Positions 28,739-40,559 of a stretch of DNA of 64,000 nucleotides are shown in pieces (positions within the stretch are counted from its first letter, which is position 1; each line of letters opens with the position of its first letter). The translations under genes were made by a program, and so were the position numbers. The notes beneath the pieces were generated by a model. The model searched no databases. It worked only from the letters and a program-made list of their open reading frames with translations, and had not been told where the DNA came from. This stretch comes from Gammaproteobacteria bacterium (lineage in GTDB: Bacteria; Pseudomonadota; Gammaproteobacteria; Pseudomonadales; Azotimanducaceae), in NCBI GenBank assembly GCA_002708765.1, contig PAPD01000013.1, positions 62,001-126,000 of the forward strand, given 5' to 3'.

Positions 28739-29470
28739 CTAACGGTTTTTTGTCTCTTTTAACTGAACATCCTCACGAAGTTGAGCCAGCTTTTGATTAA
28801 TAATTCGCCTATGTTGGTCTATAGAATCAATTGCTTCAACAATATCTTTGAGCTCCTTTTTGACCAAATTTAAGTCACGCTTGTCTGCTTCCTGATAAAG
28901 AATCTGATCCTCTACACGTCCTCTGAGCATCGAAATTTCTGTGATTAATTCCTGATTATCTGACTTTATTCGAGACGTCAAAGAATTCATTTCTGATAAC
29001 GTGCTATCGAACGAAGCTATCATTTTCGAACTCCTAGCCTCATATTTAACTACTTCACCCTTTAAAGTGGTCAGTTCCCGCATGTTTTTTTGGATATCCG
29101 GTCTATTTTGTCTATGAGCTACCCTCCAAAGTTTATCTATCTCACTGAAATTTACTTTCACTTGTTCAGAAAGATCTTGAATTGTTTTGGATACATCCGT
29201 ACCTGTTTCAGCTAACCGACTATCAAGATCTCTGATATTGCTCTGCCCCTGGTCAAGTAATTCATTGCTAATCGCAAGACTTTGCTGGACTTCATAAAGG
29301 GTGTAACCTCCAACTCCCATGATAATGGCCATGAGCGCTATAACAAAAACCAGAAATCCATTAAAATTACTCTGCTTTGGCGGTTCACTTCTTCCACTTC
29401 GCCGGTAGCTAGCAACATCTAACTGATCAGGTTTTATAGAAGGTATCTGTTCTTTATCTATCACAATCAT
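28739..29470 (-). CDS. Single-TM coiled-coil hypothetical protein
   Basis: N-terminal TM (FLVFVIALMAIIMGVGGYTLYEV) followed by a long heptad-rich region; convergent with gspB. Confidence 0.7.
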   Translation of the reverse strand: MIVIDKEQIPSIKPDQLDVASYRRSGRSEPPKQSNFNGFLVFVIALMAIIMGVGGYTLYEVQQSLAISNELLDQGQSNIRDLDSRLAETGTDVSKTIQDLSEQVKVNFSEIDKLWRVAHRQNRPDIQKNMRELTTLKGEVVKYEARSSKMIASFDSTLSEMNSLTSRIKSDNQELITEISMLRGRVEDQILYQEADKRDLNLVKKELKDIVEAIDSIDQHRRIINQKLAQLREDVQLKETKNR

Positions 29471-29478
29471 TAAGCCTA

Positions 29479-29506
29479 TAAAAAAGGGGCCGTCAGGGAC
29501 CCCTTT
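29479..29506 (-). terminator. Intrinsic terminator downstream of the PuuD-like gene
   Basis: Minus strand AAAGGGG-TCCCTGACGG-CCCCTTTTTT. Confidence 0.75.
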
Positions 29507-29524
29507 AAATTACGCTTGCTCGAA

Positions 29525-30205
29525 TCAAACTAGAGCCATTACTATATATAACAAGGCAGTCAATCCCAAACTGCAATGGATAACACCACCTACACTAGTC
29601 AAAGGCCCTTGCTTCCCGAATATCGCGTTAAGTTCCAACAAAATAATGACCAACAAAACTATGCCTAGGCTTGTGGCACTCGCAGCAGCAAGCATCGTAT
29701 TTTCGCCCAACGAAAGATGACCGGATGCAAACATCATAAAGAGCATTGGCGCCGAAAAGAGGGTATTTGTTCTAGATGCGAGAGCAGCCTTAGGGGCAGC
29801 GCCTGCAGCCTCGGGCAAAGGTTCGTTCCCCTCTGCAACCCCATTTGCCGAAGCGATGACTATCTTTTGATTAGGCCATATTATAAGCCATACGTTAAGG
29901 AACATAATGGTACCCAAGACGGAACCTACTGTTATCGCATATGTGAGTCCGCTATGTCGCGCTGACAAAAGAGCTACTCCTGTCAGGAACGTAAGCATGG
30001 CTCCCCACCGAAACCACCAAAGAGCTCTAGGAACAAGCTTTTGAATAGCCCCCGCTCTATGCGCTGGCTCCGCTTCCTTAAAATATTCAGTCTGAACAAA
30101 GTTGAAATAATAGAGCAAACCAATCCACGTTATCCCACCCAAGAGATGGATCCAACGGAATAAAAAATCCAGCCCTGCCATCGAAAAAATTGCAATATCG
30201 CCCAT
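29525..30205 (-). CDS. Urate hydroxylase PuuD-domain-like integral membrane protein
   Basis: FLFRWIHLLGGITWIGLLYYFNFVQTEYFKEA...LVPRALWWFRWGAMLTFLTG...NVWLIIWPNQKIVI: PuuD membrane domain pattern. Confidence 0.8.
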   Translation of the reverse strand: MGDIAIFSMAGLDFLFRWIHLLGGITWIGLLYYFNFVQTEYFKEAEPAHRAGAIQKLVPRALWWFRWGAMLTFLTGVALLSARHSGLTYAITVGSVLGTIMFLNVWLIIWPNQKIVIASANGVAEGNEPLPEAAGAAPKAALASRTNTLFSAPMLFMMFASGHLSLGENTMLAAASATSLGIVLLVIILLELNAIFGKQGPLTSVGGVIHCSLGLTALLYIVMALV

Positions 30206-30302
30206 AACTCTTCCCCTTTTTAAAAGCTTTCTTAGGTCTCATTACGACCACTTACCATTTCCCTCAGGCCATTTTATCATCGAATATTTTCAAAAAGAAC
30301 AA

Positions 30303-30328
30303 AAAACCCCGCCTGTTGGCGGGGTTTT
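30303..30328 (-). terminator. Intrinsic terminator (bidirectional-looking) after groEL
   Basis: AAAACCCCGCC-TGTT-GGCGGGGTTTT perfect stem with flanking A/T runs. Confidence 0.88.
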
Positions 30329-30372
30329 AATTTACTAGAACAAAATGTTCTAAATGTTCAAAACATGGCTGG

Positions 30373-32022
<1,650 letters not shown>

Positions 32023-32056
32023 TTATTCCTTTAATCTCTGAATTCTGCAGGGTGAA

Positions 32057-32344
32057 CTATTCAATAACACCAAATACTTCACTCTCGTTCATAATAAGCA
32101 GCTCTTCACCATCTATTTTGACGGTACTGCCCGAATACTGCCCGAAAAGAATCTTGTCCCCCGCCTTAAGGTCAACGGCTTGTATAGAACCATTATCCAA
32201 CTTCTTTCCTGGACCTACTGCTATCACTTCGCCTTGAGAAGGCTTTTCAGCCGCAGAGTCCGGTATAACAATGCCTCCTGCTGACGTGGTCTCTTCCTCC
32301 GTGCGCCGCACTACTACGCGGTCTTGTAATGGACGAATACTCAT
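32057..32344 (-). CDS. groS: Co-chaperonin GroES
   Basis: [46 protein letters not shown]...; ATG 32344 is the family-consistent start. Confidence 0.98.
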   Translation of the reverse strand: MSIRPLQDRVVVRRTEEETTSAGGIVIPDSAAEKPSQGEVIAVGPGKKLDNGSIQAVDLKAGDKILFGQYSGSTVKIDGEELLIMNESEVFGVIE

Positions 32345-32455
32345 TTGTTTCTCCTGATCTCCTAACTTTAAATGTCCAAACACTGCTATATCGCGTGTTC
32401 CTCTCAATTTCTAAGCAAACATCTCTCTAGAACAAATCATCAGATTTAAGCAGAA

Positions 32456-32482
32456 TTAGCACTCTTCAATTGAGAGTGCTAA
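32456..32482 (-). promoter_or_regulatory. CIRCE element (HrcA operator) upstream of groESL
   Basis: TTAGCACTC-N9-GAGTGCTAA, perfect match to the CIRCE consensus. Confidence 0.96.
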
Positions 32483-32509
32483 TAATATGGCCGGAATTCC
32501 CAGAGTCAA
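32482..32509 (-). promoter_or_regulatory. Sigma70-like groESL promoter abutting CIRCE
   Basis: Minus strand TTGACT-16 bp-TATTAT directly upstream of and touching CIRCE. Confidence 0.7.
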
Positions 32510-32611
32510 GTAGTTGGGCCTAATAAATGAGAAAATGTCCTCCATTTGATTTCTGCTTGAAACAGTCCCAAAACAATTTAAGCAACTTAAAGTCGGCACA
32601 ATTGAAGCATT

Positions 32612-33916
32612 TTATTGGCTTCTTGAAACCATCTTGCTTCTTACAGAGAAAAGCCAGACCACCATAAGGACACCTGGCAATCCTACCAATGAACTCAAGA
32701 CAAAGAAGGTTTCATAACCTAACAACTCGACTAGAAGGCCGGAAAAACCAGAAAAAAACTTGCCGGGCAAAGTCATCAAAGAACTAAACAGCGCATACTG
32801 TGTTGCTGTATAAGATCTATCTGTCAGACTGGACAGATAAGCAATAAATGCCGTTGATGCAAAACCACCCGAAAAATTATCAAATGATATTATCATGACC
32901 AGATAAGAAATCTCCGGTTCAATCCCCTCAAGAAAAGCAAAGAGAAGATTACTCAGGCAGACTGCTATACCTCCAAAAAATAACGGTATGAATAAACTGG
33001 ATCTAACCACAAGGATTCCGCAGACAAATGCTCCGAGAATTGTCATGAAAAACCCATAAAGCTTAGCGATATTGGCTATATCTGTTTTCGTATAGCCCAG
33101 ATCGATAAAAAAGGGATTGGCCATTATACCCATAGTAATATCGCTCAAGCGAAAAATAGCGACAAATAGAAGAATCCCAAACGCATAATTCCCATAACGT
33201 TGGAAAAAATTGCTTATTGGTTTAACCAAAGCAAAGCGGATCCTTTCATAAAGACCAAGTGAATAATCTACTTTCGCTGAAGAAGCGGGCGAAGAAGGTT
33301 CTTCAGCAGACAATATGGTAAAAATACCGACAAACATAAAAGCAGCCATAATGAAATAGGCTATTTGCCAGGAGAAAAAGTCAGCAGCATATAGTGCCCC
33401 TGCTCCGGACACTAACAAAGCCAGACGATATCCGAAGACATAGGCAGCGGTCATTGCTCCCTGATGATCAATTATGGCAGCTTCGATTCTATATGCGTCA
33501 ATAGAAACGTCCTGCGTGGCAGAAAAAAAAGCGACCAACAACGCAGCAAGACTGAAAAAGAAAATATTCTGAGGCCCCAAAAGAGCCATCATGACCAATC
33601 CTATTACTACCCCAAATTGGCCCAGAAGAATCCAGGAGCGCCTTCGTCCCAATAATTTCGTTAACGGACCCAAAGCCAGAGAATCGACAACCGGTGCCCA
33701 CACCACTTTAATCGAATACGTAATCCCAACCCAAGCAAAAAAACCTATAGCGAGGCGCGATAAACCAGACTCAGCCAACCAGACGGTTAGGGTCGAAAAC
33801 ACCAACAGAAAAGGTAATCCAGCCGAAAAACCAAGGGGGATCATCCGTAAGACAGAACTGCGGGCATATATCCCGATTGATTTAATAAAAGATTGGGTAT
33901 AGCCGTTGTTAAAAAT
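32612..33916 (-). CDS. PAT-family MFS transporter (AmpG-like); start codon inferred as ATT at 33916 (first ATG at 33844)
   Basis: GFSAGLPFLLVFSTLTVWLAESGLSRLAIGFFAWVGITYSIKVVWAPVVDSL...LGRRRSWILLGQ. Family-like N-terminus YTQSFIKSIGIYARSSVLR lies upstream of the ATG. Confidence 0.82.
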   Translation of the reverse strand: MFNNGYTQSFIKSIGIYARSSVLRMIPLGFSAGLPFLLVFSTLTVWLAESGLSRLAIGFFAWVGITYSIKVVWAPVVDSLALGPLTKLLGRRRSWILLGQFGVVIGLVMMALLGPQNIFFFSLAALLVAFFSATQDVSIDAYRIEAAIIDHQGAMTAAYVFGYRLALLVSGAGALYAADFFSWQIAYFIMAAFMFVGIFTILSAEEPSSPASSAKVDYSLGLYERIRFALVKPISNFFQRYGNYAFGILLFVAIFRLSDITMGIMANPFFIDLGYTKTDIANIAKLYGFFMTILGAFVCGILVVRSSLFIPLFFGGIAVCLSNLLFAFLEGIEPEISYLVMIISFDNFSGGFASTAFIAYLSSLTDRSYTATQYALFSSLMTLPGKFFSGFSGLLVELLGYETFFVLSSLVGLPGVLMVVWLFSVRSKMVSRSQ

Positions 33917-33921
33917 AGCGA

Positions 33922-34404
33922 CTACTCTCTGAAATTATTGAATTGAAGCGGAATTTCAAATTCAGCTTCCTTCATCAAAGATATTATCTCCTGAAGGTGA
34001 TCTCTCTTTTTTCCACTGAAACGAATTTTCTCTCCCTGAATAGACACTTGAACCTTAGTCTTCGCGGCTTTTACCATCTTCACCACCTTTTTTGCGATTA
34101 AACCGTCGATACCTTGTTGTACGCCTATTTCCCGGTAAAGCACCTTTCCTATGTGGTCAGATCCCTGTATCTCAATAACTCTGGGATCTATAGACCTCTT
34201 AGAAAATTTCTCTCTTAAGATATCCAGCATCTGATCCAGTTGAATTTCTGCTTCAGCACTTAATTTCACCTGATTTTCGGAAACTTCAAATCTTGCATTA
34301 ACACCTCGAAAATCGAATCTGGTTTTTAGTTCTCTATTTGCCTGATCAACAGCATTGGTTACCTCATGAAGGTCTACCTCAGAAACCATATCAAATGACG
34401 GCAT
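33922..34404 (-). CDS. yajQ: YajQ family (DUF520) nucleotide-binding protein
   Basis: MPSFDMVSEVDLHEVTNAVDQANRELKTRFDFRG..., KRSIDPRVIEIQGSDHIGKVLYREIGVQQGIDGLIAKKVVKMVKAAKTKVQVSIQGEKIR. Confidence 0.97.
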   Translation of the reverse strand: MPSFDMVSEVDLHEVTNAVDQANRELKTRFDFRGVNARFEVSENQVKLSAEAEIQLDQMLDILREKFSKRSIDPRVIEIQGSDHIGKVLYREIGVQQGIDGLIAKKVVKMVKAAKTKVQVSIQGEKIRFSGKKRDHLQEIISLMKEAEFEIPLQFNNFRE

Positions 34405-34667
34405 TTTCTTTCCTCTTATATTTCCCCATTGAACTTAAACTCAAAAGAGATTATTCCTATTGGCTATAATATTTCACGATTGCTAAAAAACCCACGAATC
34501 GAATTAAAATTGTTGCAAAAAACTGATCGGTTAACAAAACTGAACAATTAACCGGCATAGAGGTATTGTAATACACATATTAGGTTTGTTCGGAGACATA
34601 ATCAGATTACTTAGCAGAAAATAAAATCTGGATTATTTCTCTATCTTTTTTTTAATAGTGGAAGGAC

Positions 34668-35234
34668 ATGAAAATGGGAAGGAGATTATCCAGAATATAT
34701 ACAAAAACTGGCGATAGCGGTGAGACCGGTCTGGGAGATGGGTCAAGAATAGAAAAAACTCATCCAAGAATCCTAGCCATAGGAGCAATCGACGAGCTAA
34801 ATAGCGCTATAGGAATGACAATAGAAGAAATACGGTTAGAAGAGAGCAAAGCTTTACTAGGCCTAGCCGACACGCTGGGTGAGCTTCAGCATCGAATCTT
34901 TGACCTTGGTGGTGAGCTTTCTATTCCGAACTTTAAAGTTATAAAATCTGGCCACGTCGAAATGATGGAAAAAGAACTGGATTCCATGAATAAAGAGCTT
35001 GAACCCCTTGAAAATTTTATCCTTCCAGGCGGATCAAAGTTAATTGCATCCTGCCACATGGCGAGAGCGATATGCAGAAGAGCAGAGCGAGAAACGGTAG
35101 GACTTAACGAAACAGAAAAAGTTAATGAAGAATCACTCAAATTTCTCAACAGGCTCTCCGATCTATTATTTGTAGCGGCGCGGCTAGTAGCAAAAATCTC
35201 TGGGAAGAAAGAGGTATTGTGGAAGCAAGGATAA
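34668..35234 (+). CDS. Cob(I)yrinic acid a,c-diamide adenosyltransferase, PduO type
   Basis: RIYTKTGDSGETGLGDGSRIEKTHPRILAIGAIDELNSAIG, LPGGSKLIASCHMARAICRRAERETV, FLNRLSDLLFVAARL. Confidence 0.95.
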   Translation: MKMGRRLSRIYTKTGDSGETGLGDGSRIEKTHPRILAIGAIDELNSAIGMTIEEIRLEESKALLGLADTLGELQHRIFDLGGELSIPNFKVIKSGHVEMMEKELDSMNKELEPLENFILPGGSKLIASCHMARAICRRAERETVGLNETEKVNEESLKFLNRLSDLLFVAARLVAKISGKKEVLWKQG

Positions 35235-35273
35235 TTTCTAGGATACGAGCTTAAAGCCTTTTTTCCTCGGGCT

Positions 35274-36119
35274 TTACCTCAATAGAGCACAAAGTTTTTT
35301 AACGCCGTTAGCAAATCTGTAGGTAGGCCTTGATATCTCGGAAGCATCAAGACTTTTTAGTTTGTGAGCCCACCCGAGATCTTTCCATCTTTTCGACCAA
35401 ATACTTTGCTTTTCATGAACGGGTTCGGCAAGGATAATAATATCCGGATTAGCCCGGATTACTGATTCAAAAGAGACTAGGGATGCTTGACTTGATATAT
35501 CTGCGAACACGTTTTCCGCTCCACAGATCTCAATTGCCTGTCCAACAAAGTGTTTGTCGTTTACGGTAAACAAGTCTTGATCTCCTATCTGAAAAAAAAC
35601 AGACTGGCGAGCATGTGTGGAAGGTTGGCGAAGGTCGCTGATCTTCCGAAGAAATTCTCTTGACAGGCGATTACCTTTTTCAGGTTTGCCTACCAGCGCT
35701 CCGAGCCTAGCAAAAGTGCTGGCTACATGTTCAATGGCCTTAGGCTCATTCACATAAACAACCATACCTCTGTCAATCAGGGTCTTAGAACTCTGGAAGG
35801 TTCCACCAGACAACCATGCCACAATTAAGTCAGGGGAAAATGCCAAGATTTGCTCGATATTTACTGAAGAGGAGTCACCTAGGCGAGTTATCAATTTCGC
35901 CTCTTCCGGGTAATCCGAAAAACTAACGGTTCCAATGATTTTGTCTCCCACTCCGAGACGGAAAAGAATTTCTGTTAGATGAGGTGCCAGACTGATAATC
36001 CTTCCGGGCGGCTCCTCTAAAGTAATTGTCCTGTTTAGATCATCTGTTACAGAAACATTTGCTGATTCAATTGAAAATGAAAGCAATATCAGGGCCCACT
36101 GCAGAAAAAATCTTACCAC
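35274..36119 (-). CDS. Periplasmic cobalamin (BtuF-like) substrate-binding protein
   Basis: Signal peptide; RIISLAPHLTEILFRLGVGDKIIGTVSFSDYPEEAKLITRLGDSSSVNIEQILAFSPDLIVAW; GTG start adjacent to the ampD stop. Confidence 0.87.
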   Translation of the reverse strand: MVRFFLQWALILLSFSIESANVSVTDDLNRTITLEEPPGRIISLAPHLTEILFRLGVGDKIIGTVSFSDYPEEAKLITRLGDSSSVNIEQILAFSPDLIVAWLSGGTFQSSKTLIDRGMVVYVNEPKAIEHVASTFARLGALVGKPEKGNRLSREFLRKISDLRQPSTHARQSVFFQIGDQDLFTVNDKHFVGQAIEICGAENVFADISSQASLVSFESVIRANPDIIILAEPVHEKQSIWSKRWKDLGWAHKLKSLDASEISRPTYRFANGVKKLCALLR

Positions 36120-36650
36120 TTATTCACGCATCGCCGAAGAAATACGCGACCAATCAAAACACAAACCCGGATCAGTTTTCCTTCCTGGAGAGATATCGGA
36201 GTGGCCTCTAACAGCCAAAGAACCGTATTCTTTAAATATTGCTTTGATAACCTTTTCCAAACCATCATATTGTTCGTCCATATAAGGTTGATCATCAGTT
36301 CCCTCAAGCTCGATTCCAATCGAAAAATCATTGCACCCGGACCGACCTTCATGCACCGATTAACCAGCATGCCAGGCCCTGCGGTTAAAGGGAACAAACT
36401 GAATCAACTCCCCATCTCTTCTAATTAGAACATGGCTACTTACACGCATATCAACCAAATCTCGGTATACAGGCTCAGAACAATCGAGACAATTCGTAAA
36501 AAGTTTAACTATATCATCCGTTTGAAAATTTCCGGGTGGGAGGCTGATACCGTGAATGACTACCAAAGAGAGTTCACTATCAGGACGGGCATCCTGATTA
36601 GGGCTGTCTACCAAACGAACTGGGAACAGAATATGGTTTCGGATATCCAC
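36120..36650 (-). pseudogene. ampD: 1,6-anhydro-N-acetylmuramyl-L-alanine amidase AmpD interrupted by one in-frame TAA (36360-36362)
   Basis: Same frame on both sides: ...GELIQFVPFNRRAWHAG-*-SVHEGRSGCNDFSIGIELEGTDDQPYMDEQY...RGHSDISPGRKTDPGLCFDWSRI. E. coli AmpD has WHAGVSQYQGRERCNDFSIGIELEGT at this point. Confidence 0.88.
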
Positions 36651-36731
36651 TTTTTATTTCTTCCCGCATCGACGACAGTTAGATTAAGCCTTATCATATT
36701 AAGCAACCAGAATATTAATGCTAGTTAATCT

Positions 36732-37241
36732 ATGAATATTCGACGGACCGGACAGGGCATGATCACTGCTTCGATGATCGGGGGGATGGCCCTTCTAACA
36801 TACTTCTTCAGTGAGTTTGAAGACGGGAAAAACAACCCTAATCGCTCGCCTGAAACACAGGTTTTTGCTAACTCAATAGAAGTAGCTCTTCAGAGAAATC
36901 GACAGGGCCACTACCTGGTTGGTGGGCAGATAAACAAAAAGGAAGTCATATTTCTTCTTGACACAGGAGCAACAGACGTAGTGATCCCAGAATCTACTGC
37001 AAGAGCACTCAGATTACCCTACGGAAGGAAGGGACTTGCTATGACAGCCAACGGAAGTATTACGGTCCACGAAACGCGCATAAGGGAATTGCAAATCGGG
37101 AAAATCGTATTGCACGACATCAAAGCAAGCATTAATCCGGGTATGTCCGACGGAGCAATCCTTCTAGGCATGAGCGCCTTAAGCCAGATCGAATTTAGCC
37201 AAAGTGGCAGCACACTGACATTAAGACAGAAATTCATCTAG
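36732..37241 (+). CDS. Retropepsin-like clan AA aspartic protease (TIGR02281-type)
   Basis: N-terminal TM; VEVALQRNRQGHYLVGGQINKKEVIFLLDTGATDVVIPESTARALRLPYG (DTGA), GAILLGMSALSQIEFSQSGSTLTLR. Confidence 0.88.
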   Translation: MNIRRTGQGMITASMIGGMALLTYFFSEFEDGKNNPNRSPETQVFANSIEVALQRNRQGHYLVGGQINKKEVIFLLDTGATDVVIPESTARALRLPYGRKGLAMTANGSITVHETRIRELQIGKIVLHDIKASINPGMSDGAILLGMSALSQIEFSQSGSTLTLRQKFI

Positions 37242-37252
37242 GAAAAACCAAA

Positions 37253-38086
37253 ATGGATTACTTCGAGAAACTTGAAAAAACTGTTGAAAACGCTCTTTCC
37301 GAAGATATAGGGACGGGTGACCTAACCTCTAAACTAATCAGCCCTGAAAAGAAAAACATAGCTAAAATCATTACGAGAGATGAAATGGTTCTTTGTGGCA
37401 GGCCTTGGGTGGACGAAACCCTGAAACAGGTGGATTCAGAATCTACAATTATCTGGCAATTGGAGGAAGGCGAAGAGGCAGCTCCTGGGGATGTGCTGCT
37501 ACAAATTAGGGGGAAAGCTCGAAGCCTGCTTACCGCTGAAAGAACCATGCTCAATTTTTTACAGCTGCTTTCCGCTGTAGCAACAGAGACCAGAAAACTG
37601 ACAAGAATCATAAAAAATTCAGGCGCGACTTTGCTAGACACAAGAAAAACCATTCCCGGGCTCAGGCTGGCACAAAAATATGCGGTTAAAACTGGGGGTG
37701 GAGAAAATCACCGAATAGGTCTCTTCGATGCTTTCCTTATCAAGGAAAATCATATCAATGCTGCAGGATCAATATCCTCAGCAATAAAAAAAGCAAAACA
37801 AATAGCCAAAAAGGTACGAATAGAAATCGAAGTGGAAAATATCGATGAACTAAAAGAAGCTGCCTCAGAAAAACCGGACTGGATTTTGTTAGACAATTTC
37901 TCAATTCAGGATATGCAGCAAGCGGTAAAAACAGTGAGTGGCTTAGGCATAAAGCTAGAAGCATCAGGCGGAATTGAAGATCATGAAAATCTGCTCCAAA
38001 TAGCGAACACGGGAGTGGATTACATTTCAATGGGCCAGCTAACCAAGAATGTGAAAGCAGTAGACATGACTCTGCTGTTTGATTAA
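37253..38086 (+). CDS. nadC: Nicotinate-nucleotide diphosphorylase (carboxylating)
   Basis: NALSEDIGTGDLTSKLI, LLTAERTMLNFLQLLSAVAT, LLDTRKTIPGLRLAQKYAVKTGGGENHRIGLFDAFLIKENHI, EVEVEN-like IEIEVEN. Confidence 0.97.
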   Translation: MDYFEKLEKTVENALSEDIGTGDLTSKLISPEKKNIAKIITRDEMVLCGRPWVDETLKQVDSESTIIWQLEEGEEAAPGDVLLQIRGKARSLLTAERTMLNFLQLLSAVATETRKLTRIIKNSGATLLDTRKTIPGLRLAQKYAVKTGGGENHRIGLFDAFLIKENHINAAGSISSAIKKAKQIAKKVRIEIEVENIDELKEAASEKPDWILLDNFSIQDMQQAVKTVSGLGIKLEASGGIEDHENLLQIANTGVDYISMGQLTKNVKAVDMTLLFD

Positions 38087-38243
38087 CCCATAAAAAGCTA
38101 ATCTAGACTATCCAAAAATCTTTGTATAATTGCTTTAAATACTGCTGATTACTGGGCGGCTGACCCGAGCCAAAAAAATCTTTGTCATCAAAAACAGCGT
38201 ACTTTGCCTTTCAAATCAAACCAAAAAATGTTTTAGTCGGTAG

Positions 38244-39635
<1,392 letters not shown>

Positions 39636-39691
39636 GTTATTTACTTCCGGACAACTAATATTCTTTATTTTTGAAATAGGAGATCCTAAAG

Positions 39692-40111
39692 ATGAAAAAA
39701 GTACTCTCGGCATTCATTTCAATTCTTATGTTTTTTTCTGTGAATACTATGGGAAACGCAAATGACTCCGGAGCACCCGGTATTTCGGTGGCGGAATTCT
39801 GGATGTGCAAGCTAAATGCTGGCCAGACCATGAATGATGTTCGAAAACTAACAAAAATCGTAGAGGAATATTCTGAGTCCATAGATGGTAAAGCAGGACA
39901 GTGGATTTTCACTCCTTTTTCCGGGGACATGACTCCGGGAACTTTTGTTCTTATGACAGTGTGGCCAGATTTCGAAGAAATGGGTAAAGGTTTTCAGGGG
40001 TGGTTTGCTGAAGGGGCTGGAGACAAGGGAATGGCAATATTCAGTAAAGCTGCTACGTGCTGGCAAAGAAATTTTGCTACCATAGAAGAACAATTCGATA
40101 CTATGGATTAA
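39692..40111 (+). CDS. Secreted hypothetical protein, 139 aa
   Basis: Clear signal peptide MKKVLSAFISILMFFSVNTMGNANDS; preceded by AGGAGAT. Confidence 0.75.
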   Translation: MKKVLSAFISILMFFSVNTMGNANDSGAPGISVAEFWMCKLNAGQTMNDVRKLTKIVEEYSESIDGKAGQWIFTPFSGDMTPGTFVLMTVWPDFEEMGKGFQGWFAEGAGDKGMAIFSKAATCWQRNFATIEEQFDTMD

Positions 40112-40124
40112 GTCTGCTGTATTA

Positions 40125-40155
40125 AAAGGAGTTCCCTAAGCGCAGGGAACTCCAT
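40125..40155 (-). terminator. Perfect 10-bp inverted-repeat terminator
   Basis: GGAGTTCCCT-AAGCGC-AGGGAACTCC; TTTT tail on the minus strand, where it follows gene 40173-40496. Confidence 0.75.
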
Positions 40156-40172
40156 ACCCATTCCTTGGCTAT

Positions 40173-40496
40173 TTAGGCGCCTTGTATCGCGTCATAGTAG
40201 ACGGTGGTGCCAATATTCTTCAGATCTGGATACGCAGCTCCGGCTGCCTTAACAATCTGCTCTGTCCACCAGTCCGATCCCAGCATTTCGTCAGTAAAAG
40301 CTCCATATGCGGCGTGATTTTCAAATTCGAGAGAATAAAAAGCTGACTCCATTCCACCGCCCGCAATGGCCCGCCACAATCTAGGATTCCTAGCTCCCAT
40401 CTTCTCGTGAACTGGCGCCGATGCTTTGGAACCCAGAATCAGATTTTCAATTGCTTCGGGAGTGCCCTCCCAACTAGTTACAGCGATAACAGTCAT
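40173..40496 (-). CDS. Hypothetical protein, 107 aa (dimeric alpha-beta-barrel-like)
   Basis: Compact ORF with a downstream terminator and upstream AGGAG-like Shine-Dalgarno (AAAGGAGAAAGGTATG). Confidence 0.65.
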   Translation of the reverse strand: MTVIAVTSWEGTPEAIENLILGSKASAPVHEKMGARNPRLWRAIAGGGMESAFYSLEFENHAAYGAFTDEMLGSDWWTEQIVKAAGAAYPDLKNIGTTVYYDAIQGA

Positions 40497-40559
40497 ACCT
40501 TTCTCCTTTGTTGATAAATACTCGTAAAGTTAAAAAAAAATCGCCGAAAACACCCGACT

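Noticed and set aside
34405-34667. Long intergenic region before the PduO-type gene as a cobalamin riboswitch
   Set aside because: I could not find a B12-box-like motif or a convincing stem set; AT-rich region only.
36113-36397. 94-aa minus ORF in another frame across the ampD break, which could suggest a frameshift
   Set aside because: Both ampD halves are in the same frame, so the lesion is an in-frame stop and not a frameshift. The 94-aa translation is not AmpD-like.
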